NCBI GenBank assembly: GCA_012295275.1
Contig: CM022678.1
Span: 14,522,759 to 14,586,758 of the forward strand
Direction of reading: 5' to 3'
Origin: Chrysomallon squamiferum
Lineage: Eukaryota > Mollusca > Gastropoda > Neomphalida > Peltospiridae
DNA: 64,000 nucleotides
Below are positions 51,269-64,000 of the stretch, in pieces. The position numbers and the translations under genes are program-made. The number at the start of each line of letters is the position of its first letter. Position 1 is the first letter of the stretch. Under the pieces are notes generated by a model. The model saw only the letters and a program-made list of their open reading frames with translations. It did no database searches and was not told the origin of the DNA.

Positions 51269-54200
51269 TCAGTCAGAGAGAAGTTGTTGTAGCAAGCTGT
51301 TTTTCTGTTCTGCTGGTCGAATGTCAACATGTACCTAGTGAAATAAACAACAATCAACATTTGCTTTACAAGGAGAACAACTAATACTGCAAATATAGAA
51401 TTGATTAAATAATAAAAATATCTGATTTATCAATTTTATCATTTATATCAGTCTTGAACTTATTATGGTTATAATAATTTATCAATAATATTAAAAAACA
51501 ATCAAATAACAGTTTTATGATTCACATAAATCCTGGATTTATTAATTTATAAATTGTTGATCTTTATAATGTTAAAATACTTTTTTACTTCATAATGTTA
51601 TATTTTACATTTAGGAAAAAAACCATGAAGTACATTCACTTGTTATTTTGTATGATTTTAATTTAGAATTTACAGTATTTAGTCAATTCATAAATTTACT
51701 GTTATTTTTTGGTAAGAATATGCATCATGTTATCATTTTGTTATTAATTTTTGAAAACAAAATGGAGTACATTCCACTAGGTTATTTTTGTGTGACACTG
51801 GTTTTGAACTTAGGATATTTAATTAATACACACCTAATTATAATTTTATAGTTGTTTTTTCAAGTAAAACAAGACAACGTGCACTCACCCTAGGTTCTTT
51901 GTGGACAACATTTACTTGTGCTACAGGCTCGCCACTGCCAGCTGACTTTTGATCTTTAATTTGTGGTGGACTAAGCAGCTGATTTCTAAACAAACTTGTA
52001 GCTTTAGACTCAGCATCAAGAGGTACTGAAAACAACAACAATAAGTATGCTGTAACTGTGTATTATGAAAATGGTGTCATACAAATATTTTTACTTAACA
52101 GCTTCTGAAAAATTTATATTTTTGTAACTGGTGGATCCAAATATTTTTCATAATTTTTTTTTTTTTAAATTTATGATTTGGGTTGATCAGTATACTTTCA
52201 ATAAAAGGTTGATTTATTTAATGTACAGATGTTTATGTGACTATAAGTTTATATGGCTTTGAACAGTAATATAAAAAATGAATTATTTAGATATATATTT
52301 ATATATATCCTAAAGTTTGGTGAGATTGGTCACTACATTTCTATAAAACTGCTATTTTTATAGAGTTCAAGTTATAGCTGATAATCAACATATAGTAATG
52401 TGAATGAAAATATTTTGGCTGCTTAAACATTAAAAAGAACAGATTTGAATTCTTACCAAATGGCTGTTGAGAGGAGAGAGCTATAAACTGTTCATAGCGT
52501 TTTCTTGCCTCTTGCCGAGACTTGTTTAAAACTTCTTCTTCAGCTAAATCATCAAGTCCAGGGTGTTCCTTCGCCATGTCACTGACTGAAAACACAAATA
52601 AACAATCGTTTATTAGCAAAACGTTCTTCAGTCTTTCAGTATACTTTTTTTTTTAATTATTCTTACTAAATGTAATTTAAGTTACTGTGGATGTGCATTT
52701 TATTAAAATGTTTATCAATGTTTCAATATATCTTTTTAAATTACTGTTAGAATTGATGTGTATATGTGAATTTTAGTAAAATGTTTAAGAATCTTTCAAT
52801 ATGTTTTTAAACTTGCAGTTCAACAATTTTTTGAAATGTCACAATTAAAAATTTATTTTAAGATATAACAGTTTATGTAAATTAAAAATAAATAAATTGT
52901 TTCAGTTTTTATATAAATTAATTTATAAAGTTTCTCTCAGTCCTATTTTCAGCTTGTTATTTCAGTGATTTCAATGAAGATTTTTCTTTAGAACATTTAA
53001 ATTAATTGAAAAACAGTTATCAGCAAGTTGTTTCTATTGATGTTTTAACAAATCTGGCAATGAAAATAATATTAATGTGTAAAAATACAAAAATTCTGAA
53101 TTATATATAAATTTAAATTTAAAATAAAAATAAATTTTTATGAAATCTCACTTGTTTCTAAAATATCAGGAGGCAGCTCTCCACCAATATCAAAATTAAG
53201 TTGATCCATCTGTTGTTGTTGTTGCTGCTGCTGCTGCTGCTGTTGTTGTTGCTGCTGCTGCTGTTGTTGTTGGAGCTGCTGATGCTGTGACTGCATCTGC
53301 TTCTCAGACCTTGCACTACAGATGTTACGGAGTTCCTGTTTCACATACTGTGATGTCGGGTTTGATGGAGATAAGTCACTTGGCTTTTTCCTGTCAGAAA
53401 TATAATTCCTTTTATTCAAAATTTACAAATACCATTATAAACAAGAAAAAAATACATTACAAATACCATTATTAAGAAGAAAATTAACATGACAAATTCC
53501 ATAATTAATAAGAAAACAAACATTACAAATGTCATAATGAATAATATAGCAACATTCCAACGATGAATAAAAAAAATAAAAATTTAACTTTTAAAAGTTA
53601 ACTGTATTAGTAATTCAAACCAGTTAAAATTATCAGATACAGGAAATCAATTATCTTTTTAATTTTTTAGAGCAAACAAATTATTCCAGATGAAAATGAA
53701 TAACACACAAAATGTTATATAAGAAAACTGAAACTTTAAAAATAAATATGTTCTGATGCTTACCCTTCCATCCCACCGCAATCCATGAACTGTAAGTCGA
53801 AGGGACTGAAGCCCTGCTGGGAGGTCATGCTGGAGGTCTGAGTGCTGAAAGTGGCTGTGGAGGTGACCAGTGAAGGACCTGATGGAATTGGCAGAGACTG
53901 TGATGTAAAGCCCTGATTGAATGGTGGGCTCACCTGACTGACGTTTGGCTGGTTTTGTCTCATTGGGTTGGGTGAAATAGAGTGGGGAGACAGAAGCATT
54001 GGGTCTGGACTGTTACCAAATGGACTGTGTGGTGTCCGTGGGGATCCTCGACCTGCAGAGAAATCAAGTCACAGTGAAAACTAGACCATTTTAAATTATT
54101 TGCTATGGCTGGACACTGCTAATACATTTCTAAAAAGAATATTTGTTAAAAGAATGTAGTAAAAAATTAAATATAGATAACTTGGCACAGATTTTGCAAT

Positions 54201-54799
54201 GGTGAACCAGAACAAAAGCTCTACATGACAGTGATCAAATTATGTTTAGTGGGAGAATGTAATATTTCCATTATAAAAAGTAAAAAGACAGTCTACAGTA
54301 AGAATCTACTGACCAGGTGGCATGCTCATCTGTCTCTGTAGGAGTCTATTCTGGTAGATCTGCTGAGGCAGGGCCTGCTGCTGACTAGTCTGCTGACCAC
54401 TGGTCTGTTGTCCAAACAGGCCCATCTGACCAGCTGGTTTAGCAGCAAACTGTGAATCTGGAAACTGAAAATGAGGTGAAGGCTGTCGATTGGGACTTTG
54501 TAGCGAGTTTCCAGACAAAGATCTGTGACGCTGCAGAGTGGCAAACTGGCTGGTCTGGACACAAACAAATATGATTAGTATAACTAAACAGGTTCACTGT
54601 GTTACCAGTTTATAAAACTGCTCTCAGCAATTATTAACAAGTACAATATGTGTTAATGGAATTAATCCTACTGTTAGAAAACTTTAAAATGTTTAGTTTC
54701 TAAAATAATTTTGCTGCACTCAGTATTATTTACTAATGTTAAAGTCTGTAGTATAAACATGCTGATGTACGATTTACAGATTTTCTTACATTCATGCAT

Positions 54800-54839
<40 letters not shown>

Positions 54840-55168
54840 CTTAATATTTCATCCCATGTTATTAAGAACTTTCAACTCGATCTAGTTTTTAATATTTATA
54901 TGTATCATCTGAAGCAATCAAAGAGCATCAATATATGCATAATTTCACATTTTTCTAAGTGAAAACCCCCCCAGCTAATGTATGTAGATGGCAAAGAAAT
55001 GTTAAGTGAGATTTAGTTAGAGAGGTTTATTAGACATACTTGTGCCATGCCCAGTGAGCCTGGTGCACTCTGATGTGGCTGACTTCGATGACTCCACTGA
55101 GTGGGCTGGCTGAAATGTGGTGACAGTTGCGAAGTCACAGGTGGTTGTGTTAACATTGGGCTTATTGG

Positions 55169-55205
<37 letters not shown>

Positions 55206-58200
55206 AAGTTACCAGTGAAGTGTGGTGACATTGGTCCAGGCATAGCTTGACCTCGCTGCTGAACAGTGTAATAAAATCATTGTCAAGTAACATATATAAA
55301 ATAAACTATCAGTATATTTGGTTTTTTTAATAATAACAAACTATAAAATCAGTTTTCTTAACAAAATTAAACTATTAAACAAAATTTGTTTTCTTAATAA
55401 ACACAACTATTAAAAAACCAATTTTCTTAATTAAAAACAAACTATTAAAAACTTGTTTTCTTAACAAACACAAACTTATTATAAATAATAATTTTCATCT
55501 AAATTGCTGTATGTTTAAAACAACAATACCTGTACAGGTAAAGTAACATTAGGTGCATTTCCTGAATTCATCAGTTCACCAAGATTCTCTGGGAAGTTAC
55601 TGTCAACATTTATATTAGCCTAAAACCAAAAAGAAACATTAATGAGACTGGCTATTATTACATCTCAGCAGGTTAGTATGTTACAGTCTTACAACATCAT
55701 AGATAAAATGCAGTTAATCTAGATTAAAATGTGAAAGAACTTACAGGATTGAAGAACAGTGTTTACTTTGGTCACTCCAAATACTTATGTAAGTAATGAA
55801 TAGCATATGCTGAACAATTCTAAATTCAGTAATTTATTATCAATACATTTTTATTTTATATTTTTTAGACAAATAAAATTAATAAAGATTAAAAATCCCC
55901 AGCTGTTACAGCTAAAAAAAAAAAAGTGTTCATTTATTAAAAGAAAACGAAATATGAAGATAATAAACAAACAATTAAATAAATAAATAAACCAAAAAGA
56001 ACAATAAAAACCTGTGGAAAACGCTGTCCAAACTGTTGTCTCTGTTGTTGTTGTTGCTGCATCATTCGTTGTTGCATTATGTGCTGTTGACGAAGGTGAC
56101 GCTGTTTCTCCATTTTAAGTTTCTGCTGTTGCAGTAAAGTCTGCCTCACCTGCATGGCTGTGGAGTTAGGATTACGAAACATGGCTCCAGGCTGCCTCTG
56201 TAAGGCACTGGCAAGTGACCCTACATGACCTGAATAGGTACACAACATGTCAAAATCAAAAACTAAAAATGCATTATTAGCTGTATAGCATGGATCTTTG
56301 CATGACAAGTGTAGGAAAAAATACTGATTACTCTGAACACAAGATGCTGTTACTTATTATTAGACAATCTCTCAAATAACTCAATTAATTTAAAACAAGA
56401 GTGATAATGTTTAAAACATATTATTATTATTATTGTTGTTGTTTATTTTTTGCTGATCAAAAATATATTAACTATTAATGACTGAAAATATATTTTCTAA
56501 GCATTTATAAGAATCATGTTGTAACATGTCCTATCTGTATGTGCACTTCCTTTCACATTTCTTAATGAAATATTTTCTAAAGTTGATAAAGAAAGCATGT
56601 GAAAGGATTAAAAACAAGATTGAAAGTCACAAATAAAATAATGGATTAGAGATATAATACATTGTAATTCATGAAAATAAAGATCACATATTTACCCTTT
56701 TAGCTTTTAAAAGAGGATCATTAATTATAAATATTTTCTGTAAGCGGAACTCTGCATGAACACTATGGGAAAAGCACATATTATTTTTATATTTATAGCA
56801 AAAATATTTAGCATTTAAGTAAATATTTTAGTTTATTTATATCTTGCTTGCTACATATATATTAAAAGAAAGGGATAATAATTTACCTTGCGGTGTAGTG
56901 AAGCGTGGACCGACTTGTGTAGGGGGTTGAGAAGTCATGCCTTGGGGGACTCGGTTCAGATTCTGCATGGCCTGTTGTGGCAGCTGCTGACCTGTAAACC
57001 CAGCATCGATGTTCACCTGACTCAGTTCCTGGGATGCCATTCCTTGTGGTGGCATTCTCAAATGTTGTCCAAGACTTGACCTGACAGTGTTAAGGTTGGT
57101 ATTAGTGGAAGCTGCCATAGCAGCTGAGTAGTTGGCAACCTGACTTGACATCTGAGTGTTTGGTGCGGAGTTTGAGGGATTGGTGGCTGGTACCTCACTC
57201 ATCAGCTGACGCTGGATGATGTCGATGGCAAGCTGTTCACTGACAGAAGTGGTGGACATCTGCTGGCTGGACTGTGAGTTGATTCCAAGGATGTTGTCAA
57301 ACTCTTCCCAGGAGTCAACTAGAGAATCTATGCTGGAATAGTCTGCTAAACTGGAAGTATGAGTGGCTGGTGTGGTTGTTGCTGGTGATGAAGGTGGAAG
57401 GTTTCCCAGGGAGAAATCCTGATGCAAGTCAGCTGCCTGCTGCAGAATTTGTTGCAACAGTGGATCGTTACTGTCCCCTCCGTGACCGTCAATTTCCATG
57501 CTTATTGTCTTTGTAGCCTCATTAAGAATCTCTTGGAACTGGTCAATGCTGCTGCTGCTGTTATTGCTCATGTCGACATTCTGGGCAGAAAAATTTTGAT
57601 TTATCAAGCTGGAGTTATCAGCCGTGTTGGGTACAGAACCATCAGGTTTGGTATTGCCAGGAAATGGAGCATTTGGATTTGTCCTAGGATTACTTCGTGG
57701 ATTTGGTGTCAATCCACTCTCTGTGTCATTGTCATTTTCTGATGTAACACTGCCATCCGAAGAACGAATCTGAATTATTTTATTAGAAACATTCTTGTAA
57801 CGATTCTGAGGCACTGCTGTAGGATTGACAGTCAGCCCAGTGTTCACAACTGTCTCCTTTGCTGCCTTTTTGGAGAGCAGCTGAGCTAACAAAGCATTTC
57901 TCTTTGACAAGTGACTTTGTGCAGAGCTTGTATCTGGGTCCAGCAGATCTGTACTGTCCACTTCTGAACTGGATTTTCTTTTCTTCTGAACTCGATGTCT
58001 CATTTCCAGTTCCTTTGCTGATGTGTTATCATTGTCTTTTTCCCATAATTTGTTTAGCAAATTGTCCAAGTTTTTGTTCTGCATGAAACTTGAACTGTCG
58101 CTTCCTCGTCTGGAATCACTAAAGGAATCTTTGAGAGCCATACCATCAGCACCTGACTGTGGTGGACTGAATACAGGGGCAGACATGGGTGTGGGGGGCT

Positions 58201-61200
58201 GGCTGTGAGATGTCGATGACTGTGGCTCCTGCTGACCTGACTGATGTCTTGACCTTGACCCACTACCAACCTCCTGATCCTGAATAGTACTCTCCTAATA
58301 ACAACAAAGTTCATAAGTTTTAATTCTTCAAAATGAAAACCAACATTTATATTACAACTGTTAGGATGGTTAAGTGCAATTAATTATGTAAGTATATAAA
58401 TGATTATAAAAACCAAATTAATTCTTTAAATATGATTCATATGTTTCATATTAGTTTCCTTTAGCATTGAGCACCAGAGTAAAACATTTAAACTCACAGC
58501 TGGTGCGGAAGTGCAGTTTTCAGCCTCCTCCTCCTCCTGTAGGAGTTTCTGCAGGAGCTCGCTGGTAGTGCGCTTCTGTTCACTGTCCACACTACTCTCA
58601 TCTACAGACAACTCACGCTGACCTACACAACTCTCTGGGTGTTTCTTTTCATCACTAAGTAACTGCTGTAACACAGAAAACATGCTGGTATCTTACCTTC
58701 AAATACATACATGCTGGTGAAAAGTAGTTTTCTTTATAATTTTAAATGAATTAATAAAGATCAAACAGACAAAGTTTATGAAGTGTATTAATTTTTTAAA
58801 TCAGCTTTATGCTCTATTTTTTCATTGTTTATTTTTTTATTTTAAGTAAAGATTTAGCCAGAAATCTGGACTACTTCAGTCTCAGGCTTCTTGGATATAT
58901 TGTTTGGCACCTGTATAAAACAAAACAATTTACCTTTAATAAAATATTGGCAGGTTTTTTAGCTTCTGCTTCATTTTTGTCCATTTCAACTCCTTTGTCT
59001 CTGTCAGCAATGCTGCTTGTGTGAGGCGAGCTGCTGATCTCAGTGTCCATGATGTTACCATCACCATCATCCTCCAGACTCAACAACTTCTTCAGTATCG
59101 CATTGTCTTTCTTTTCTCCTGTGTCGAGTCCTTTCAGCACTGAATCTACATCATCATTAGATGTGCTCTGAGGTTTTTCTGGTGGGCTGTGACCTGGTCC
59201 AGGCTGTGGTGACTGTCTCAGTGTGTCTAAAGATGGTCGGGACAGTGACTGTTCAACTGGGTTCTGAGAATCTTTGGAAAACATGTCCATTCCATTGCTG
59301 TGGTTGATGGGTGCTGAAGCCAACTGTTCAAATGAGGTCCTTCTTGTGAGTAGCTCACACAGTTTGCCTGACCTCTGAACTGCTCTCATGTCTGTAAGTC
59401 TGTTGCCCATGTTATCTACACCTAGTCTTGGTGACACTCTCAGCTGATCACGAGGTGACATGTTTGGTAAGTCTAGTCCTTTTGTCTGGCTGTCCATTGA
59501 CTGAAGTGCCTGAAGTGGACTCTGAAGTGTAGAGCCTGAACTTACATCTGACACTGGTGTAGCCATACGATTCCAGCCAGGATGATTTGAAGCTGCAACT
59601 GAAATATTAACAAAATATTTAAATAAACAGTTAAACTGGAATATGTCAAGTTGTAAAATATGACAGAAGTAAAGGAAATGTGAGAGAAATGCAAAATTAC
59701 AAATTTGAAAATGGCCAATTTTTATTTTAATAAAAACAATCATTTACATTTTTCAGTTATTTTAATAGTGTAATGCTCATAACTGATTTAAAAATGTGCA
59801 TAGATAGAGAGCATTTAATATACAGGTAGATTGTCTGATAGAGATACACTGACAGATGGACATGTATCAGACAGCAATAGGTTATATGGACAGTTCAATG
59901 GATGGAGCGATAGGTTATATAGACCCATTATAATGGATGGACCAAATGTCATTAGAAATGTAAATATTATCAAATGAAAGACTCAACTGATTAATTTGTT
60001 AATAAGAACTGTTACCTGAAGACATCATAGGTTTGCGCTGCTGGTAAACTGGCATATTAAACTGAGCTGTCTGTTGTCTGGACAGGGGCATCTGGCCAAC
60101 AATGCCAGCCACCCCTGGACTTCTCTGGTTTGTGTACCCCATCACACCAGGGATATTCCTCTGGGTCTGGAGGGGAAAACCCTGCCCCCTCTGACTGGGG
60201 CTTTGTGTAAAGCGTGGACTCTTTGGACCTTCCATTGTGATAGAATGACTTCGCTGGCTCTGAAAATTCAATGGTGTTGATCGTTTGTTTAAAGAGCTTG
60301 TCTGACCAATGTTGTTGTGCTGTGTTCCTTTCATCTGTGAGGTATGATTATCCCAAACAGGTGGAGAATTTGTAGTACCTGTGTTTGAAGCACAAGAAAT
60401 GTTTAATTCACCAGAACTGAGAATATTGTCTGAACTGAAAATGTCCCAGTTGTTCAGAAGATCCAGTTCACTCAAAGCATCCATTGCTACATTGTTGGAC
60501 TGTGTTGACATGTAGGGCATGTTCAGCATCCCCATGTGCAAAGCTGAAGGCGCTGTGCTGATACTGCTAGATCGGTTAGTTACATTGTTTGACTGACCAA
60601 TGATTGCCTTCATAAGACTGGTAGAAGCAGACCCTTTCAGTTCCACATCAGAATCACATTCCCTGAAATTAACCAAAAAACAATCAAACACATTTAATAG
60701 ATCTTATCAACAAATAAAACCTCTGTATGGTACTGAAAATAAAATATAAAAGTAAACATTTATTTAGTACTTACCACAGACCATTTTAAAACTAAAAAAA
60801 AAAGATAAAGATGACTGCAGTCTGAGAAATATTGTTGTTAGCACCTGATAATTATTGTAACTTTACAAAGTCTGCAGTCTTAAAGATCATTTTCAACAAC
60901 ATTACATTTCAGTGCACATTCAAACCCACTTTCATAGCAGTCTGAAATATTCACAGGCAAATTTTGAATGATCTTCTATATTTTAGTAAATTAAATAAAG
61001 ATTATAAAAATGAGAAACCTGACAAACAAATGTACTTGTGCAGTGAATATCCTCAATGCAGTAGTTTGTAATTTCCAGTAGAGGAAATGTTATAATTAAT
61101 TTATTGAGACATATCAGTGACATCTATATCTCAATAACAAATTACAATTAGAATTTTCATACATGTCTAAATAACAATTAATTATGACTCGATAAACTGA

Positions 61201-63944
61201 TTCTATTTATAATGTCTATACACATAAACCTCAATAAATTATTTATCTGTACCTGTCTCAATAAATTAATTTTAATGTCTGTACATGTATAGCCCCATAA
61301 ATTATTTATTATATTTGTACATATTTCTTAACTTTAGACTTTGAGAAATACTGTGTGCATTAATTAAAGAGCTGCAAGATGCAAGAGAAAATAATATTTC
61401 CAATAAAATATTCATAAGATACTTTTTATGTAACATATTTCCAGACAGGACATTCTTTTTAATCAGACATCAGAGCATGACAAAAAATTACAAGAAAAAT
61501 GTTTTCTGAAAAATGTCCATCGAAAAATTACAAAACAGTGCATCTGCAATAAAAAATCTGTTAAAATTGGTAACAAAATAAACATTTATAAGATAATGAA
61601 ATTTAGATTAAAATAAATTCAAATTTGCAAATGACTAGACAAGGCACCCATAATTTAGTCTGTATAATATTATGAAACAAATCTGGACTTCATTCTATCA
61701 AAAGTATTTATAATTATAAGCAATTAGAATTTGTTAATTCTATAATAACCACAATAGATCTTGCTGGAATTAATTATTACTTACCTAAGAGATATAGAAA
61801 AGCTGATGAATTGCTAGGAAAATTCTAAGCTAACTGTATTAACAGACATTATGACTTATGAAATGCAACCTAGCAACAAAAAGAAGAGCAGATGGCAAAT
61901 ATATCTATGTCACTGAACTGCTGTTAAAATTATACAACTGTAATATCAATTTGACTTCCTGTAAATTGTCATGAACAACACAAATAAAGTAATAATTTTT
62001 TGAAAATTTTTAAATTAAATTACTTTAGTATCAATATTTTTATTTTTTTATTTTATATTATCATTTTGTTAACTCTTTCTAGTTCAAAGCTTTTTAATCT
62101 GTCAATTCAAGAATTGTTAAATACCTTTTGATATATTTATTATTGTTATTATTACTATTAATTATCTTTATTATTATTATTATGATTATTATTATTATTG
62201 ATTTATTAATTTATAGTTGATTTTTAGTTTTCTAACAGGCATTATTATTCTCAACAAATTTTTTATTCATTTATTTAAATTAAAAAAAGATAAAATAAAG
62301 TAACAAAGAATTCCTGGTAATTGAAAATATTCCACATGTCTACCACATAAAGCTGTGTTGAAAGATCTTTAAAAATATATATTCTGACAATTTGTAACAT
62401 AGGTATATTGATATATCATTACATAGCCATGACATGCTTTTTCTTTTTACAATTTCTTCAATAAATAACAGAAATAACCACAAATTAATCTGAACGATGG
62501 ATACAAATAGTACTTTTACTAAATTTAAATTCAGTATCCAAATGCATATGTTGTATCAAAAGACTGAAAAAGAAAATATAAAGACATATGTATGCAGAGA
62601 TTATAAAGGCAATGTTAAAATTGGTCAAACCATTAAAATTTAACTATCTAACAAGTTTTATAATACAACTTACCTGATGATGGAGTGTGTGGAAACAATA
62701 GTGTCTGGTTCATTAGCATTGTGAAACAATTTACTTTTTGTCTGAACAAACACATAGCGGTTCTCCTGTAGCTTGAACCGATAAACACCACTTGTGTGTT
62801 CTCCAAGTTTTACAACTGAAAATAACAACAACACGTTCCCTCAAAACTGTTATAATCTCCAGCGAAAAACAGAATTTGTTAAAGTGTTATTAAATTTGGA
62901 AAAATAAAATCAATGACAATAAAATTAAAATAACTTCAAAAAAAAAAAGTGTTCAGAAATAATTATTGGGGAAAATTTATACATGTAATTTTATGATTAT
63001 CAAAACAAATGATAAAGTCAATCATTTATTTAAAAAAATATTAAGACCTGTTATATAATATTTTCTCTAAAAAAACTCATGAAATTACACAAATTCAACC
63101 ATAAAATGTAACAATCAGATTCTACAATAAAATGTAACAATCAGATTCAACAATAAAATATAACAATCAGATTCAACAATAAAATGTAACAATCAGATTC
63201 AATGATAAAATGTAACAATCAGTTTAAAATATACATTTAAAAAGAATCCTTTCAGTATTTAAAAATGAATATTATTATTAACTTTGGACTCATACCATCT
63301 TGAAGATGTTTCTTCAGCTGTGTTATATCATTTGCATGACAAAACTCAAGGATATTCTGACCAGTAAAATTGATGTTTCCATAATGATTGCTGGCAAGCC
63401 CACTGAAATAACAAACAAAAATACTAACTAAAGTATTGCACCTTTTTTAAAATTATATTTATATACTTTCCATATATTTTTGTTGGCAATTCATTCTTTA
63501 TTTACATTCATTATCATTAATTCAAATATAATCTATTTATTTGCAATAATTATTAATATGTTGTTTTTTTCAATAATAAAAAAAAAAAAAATGAAAGGCA
63601 GAAATGTGCGTTTTCTTCTAATTCTTAAATCCTGTTATATTTAAATTGAAAAAAAATATCTAATTAATTCATGCTAATGTGTTTAAATTGAAAAAGTAAG
63701 AAAAAACATGGAAAGATCTGTTTTCTTTCAATTTTTAAATCTTGGTATTCAAGAGTTGTGTCCCTTTCAATATGACTATCATACTAAATTTGAAAATAAT
63801 CACAACTTTTTTTTTTTGTTACCTTGTGTCATTATTTATAATTTTTCCGCTTAAATCCTGTTTAGTTGTGAAATGTTCAATTCCAATCATCATATTGGAT
63901 TTCTCTGTGACGGGCTGACGTCGAGCAACGCACACTAGACACGT
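51269..63944 (-). CDS. NCOA: p160/SRC nuclear receptor coactivator (NCOA/taiman family), PAS-B to C-terminus
   Basis: Sixteen minus-strand exons join in phase to 1,628 codons plus stop: 63944-63823, 63402-63296, 62815-62674, 60662-60016, 59598-58934, 58665-58498, 58294-56887, 56229-56012, 55619-55530, 55258-55040, 54554-54314, 54052-53764, 53390-53152, 52585-52457, 52025-51889, 51334-51269. The 5' exons (bHLH, PAS-A) lie outside the window. The first three exons encode the end of a PAS module with LVCVARRQP and FTTKQDLSGKI, then YVFVQTKSKLF and STHSII. Next come long Ser/Gln/Pro/Asn-rich, presumably disordered regions with LXXLL receptor-binding boxes, several polyQ tracts and a final LXXLL at the C-terminus. 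p160 proteins bind liganded nuclear receptors through LXXLL helices and recruit CBP/p300 in the nucleus; invertebrates usually have one such gene. Each splice phase agrees with its neighbour, which supports the model strongly. Confidence 0.9.
53207..53275 (-). repeat. polyglutamine tract in the coactivator (CAG/CAA mixed)
   Basis: About 22 glutamine codons on the minus strand, a mixture of CAG and CAA blocks, between SQHQQLQ and MDQLNFDI. Smaller tracts lie at about 55172-55205 and 56045-56065. Confidence 0.9.
58498..59598 (-). other. nuclear-receptor interaction region with four LXXLL boxes
   Basis: On the minus strand: LCELL at 59362-59348, LKKLL at 59095-59081, LKQLL split across the intron between exon ends 58934 and 58665, and LQKLL at 58554-58540. 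The boxes are separated by Ser/Pro/Asp-rich linkers, as in the central receptor-interaction domain of p160 proteins. A fifth box, LAQLL (within RNALLAQLLSK), follows in the next exon at 57889-57875. Confidence 0.85.
62674..63944 (-). other. PAS-B domain exons of the coactivator
   Basis: Exons 63944-63823, 63402-63296 and 62815-62674 read through CLVCVARRQP, FTTKQDLSGKI, GQNILEFCHANDITQLKKHL and GVYRFKLQENRYVFVQTKSK. The order linker, helix with FCH.xD, then YRF strand and QTKSKL strand is that of PAS-B in p160 coactivators. Confidence 0.85.
63103..63228. repeat. 26-bp intronic minisatellite (about 5 units)
   Basis: Unit AAAATGTAACAATCAGATTC plus six bases, starting at 63103, 63129, 63155, 63181 and 63207 with a few substitutions. 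It lies inside an intron of the coactivator gene. Confidence 0.9.
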
Positions 63945-64000
63945 CTGATTTTCTGCAATTATAAATACTCATCACTTATCTCCCTTGACAAATTGCCATT

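Noticed and set aside
58054-58314. 86-codon minus-strand frame beginning MNFVVIRRVL
   Set aside because: Wrong frame across the intron/exon border; the in-phase reading of the same exon continues the coactivator protein.

Overview
The window looks like the nuclear genome of an invertebrate bilaterian, most likely a mollusc or another lophotrochozoan. The DNA is AT-rich and full of microsatellites: long CT/GA, CA/GT, ATT and TA tracts and poly-A runs. Genes are split by short to medium GT-AG introns, and no bacterial operon structure is visible. Mollusc is an inference from overall texture and gene content; no diagnostic marker was found.

Layout. (1) 1-2924, plus strand: 3' part of a JmjC/cupin-type oxygenase gene, six exons in frame. 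(2) 6167-9622 and 15462-17134, minus strand: two claudin/PMP22-like four-membrane-segment genes. Both have three exons, all introns in phase 1 and a middle exon of exactly 144 bp, so they are probably ancient tandem paralogs. A weak candidate for a tiny two-exon plus-strand gene (13444-13752) lies between them. (3) 19513-20262, plus strand: intronless 249-residue protein with three copies of a short FDP/ESKG motif. (4) 20.3-34 kb: a repeat-dominated gene-poor stretch with unassigned exon-like islands on the minus strand, a diverged 140-bp direct duplication and a probable promoter or untranslated exon of the next gene near 30.8-31.5 kb. (5) 34098-44929, plus strand: a very large C2H2 zinc-finger protein, about 35 fingers and about 3,060 residues once one apparent frameshift near 34.28-34.32 kb is allowed for. 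(6) 44930-51268: facing 3' flanks. (7) 51269-63944, minus strand: sixteen in-phase exons covering everything from the PAS-B domain to the C-terminus of a p160/SRC nuclear receptor coactivator (NCOA/taiman family); the bHLH and PAS-A exons lie beyond the right edge.

The genes do not form a pathway; this is an ordinary stretch of animal chromosome. The most informative details are the three-fold internal module in the zinc-finger protein, the shared architecture of the claudin-like pair, the LXXLL motif at the extreme C-terminus of the coactivator (as in vertebrate SRC-1a), and the break in the reading frame at the start of the zinc-finger gene. I see no CRISPR array, operon, complete transposon, rRNA or convincing tRNA.
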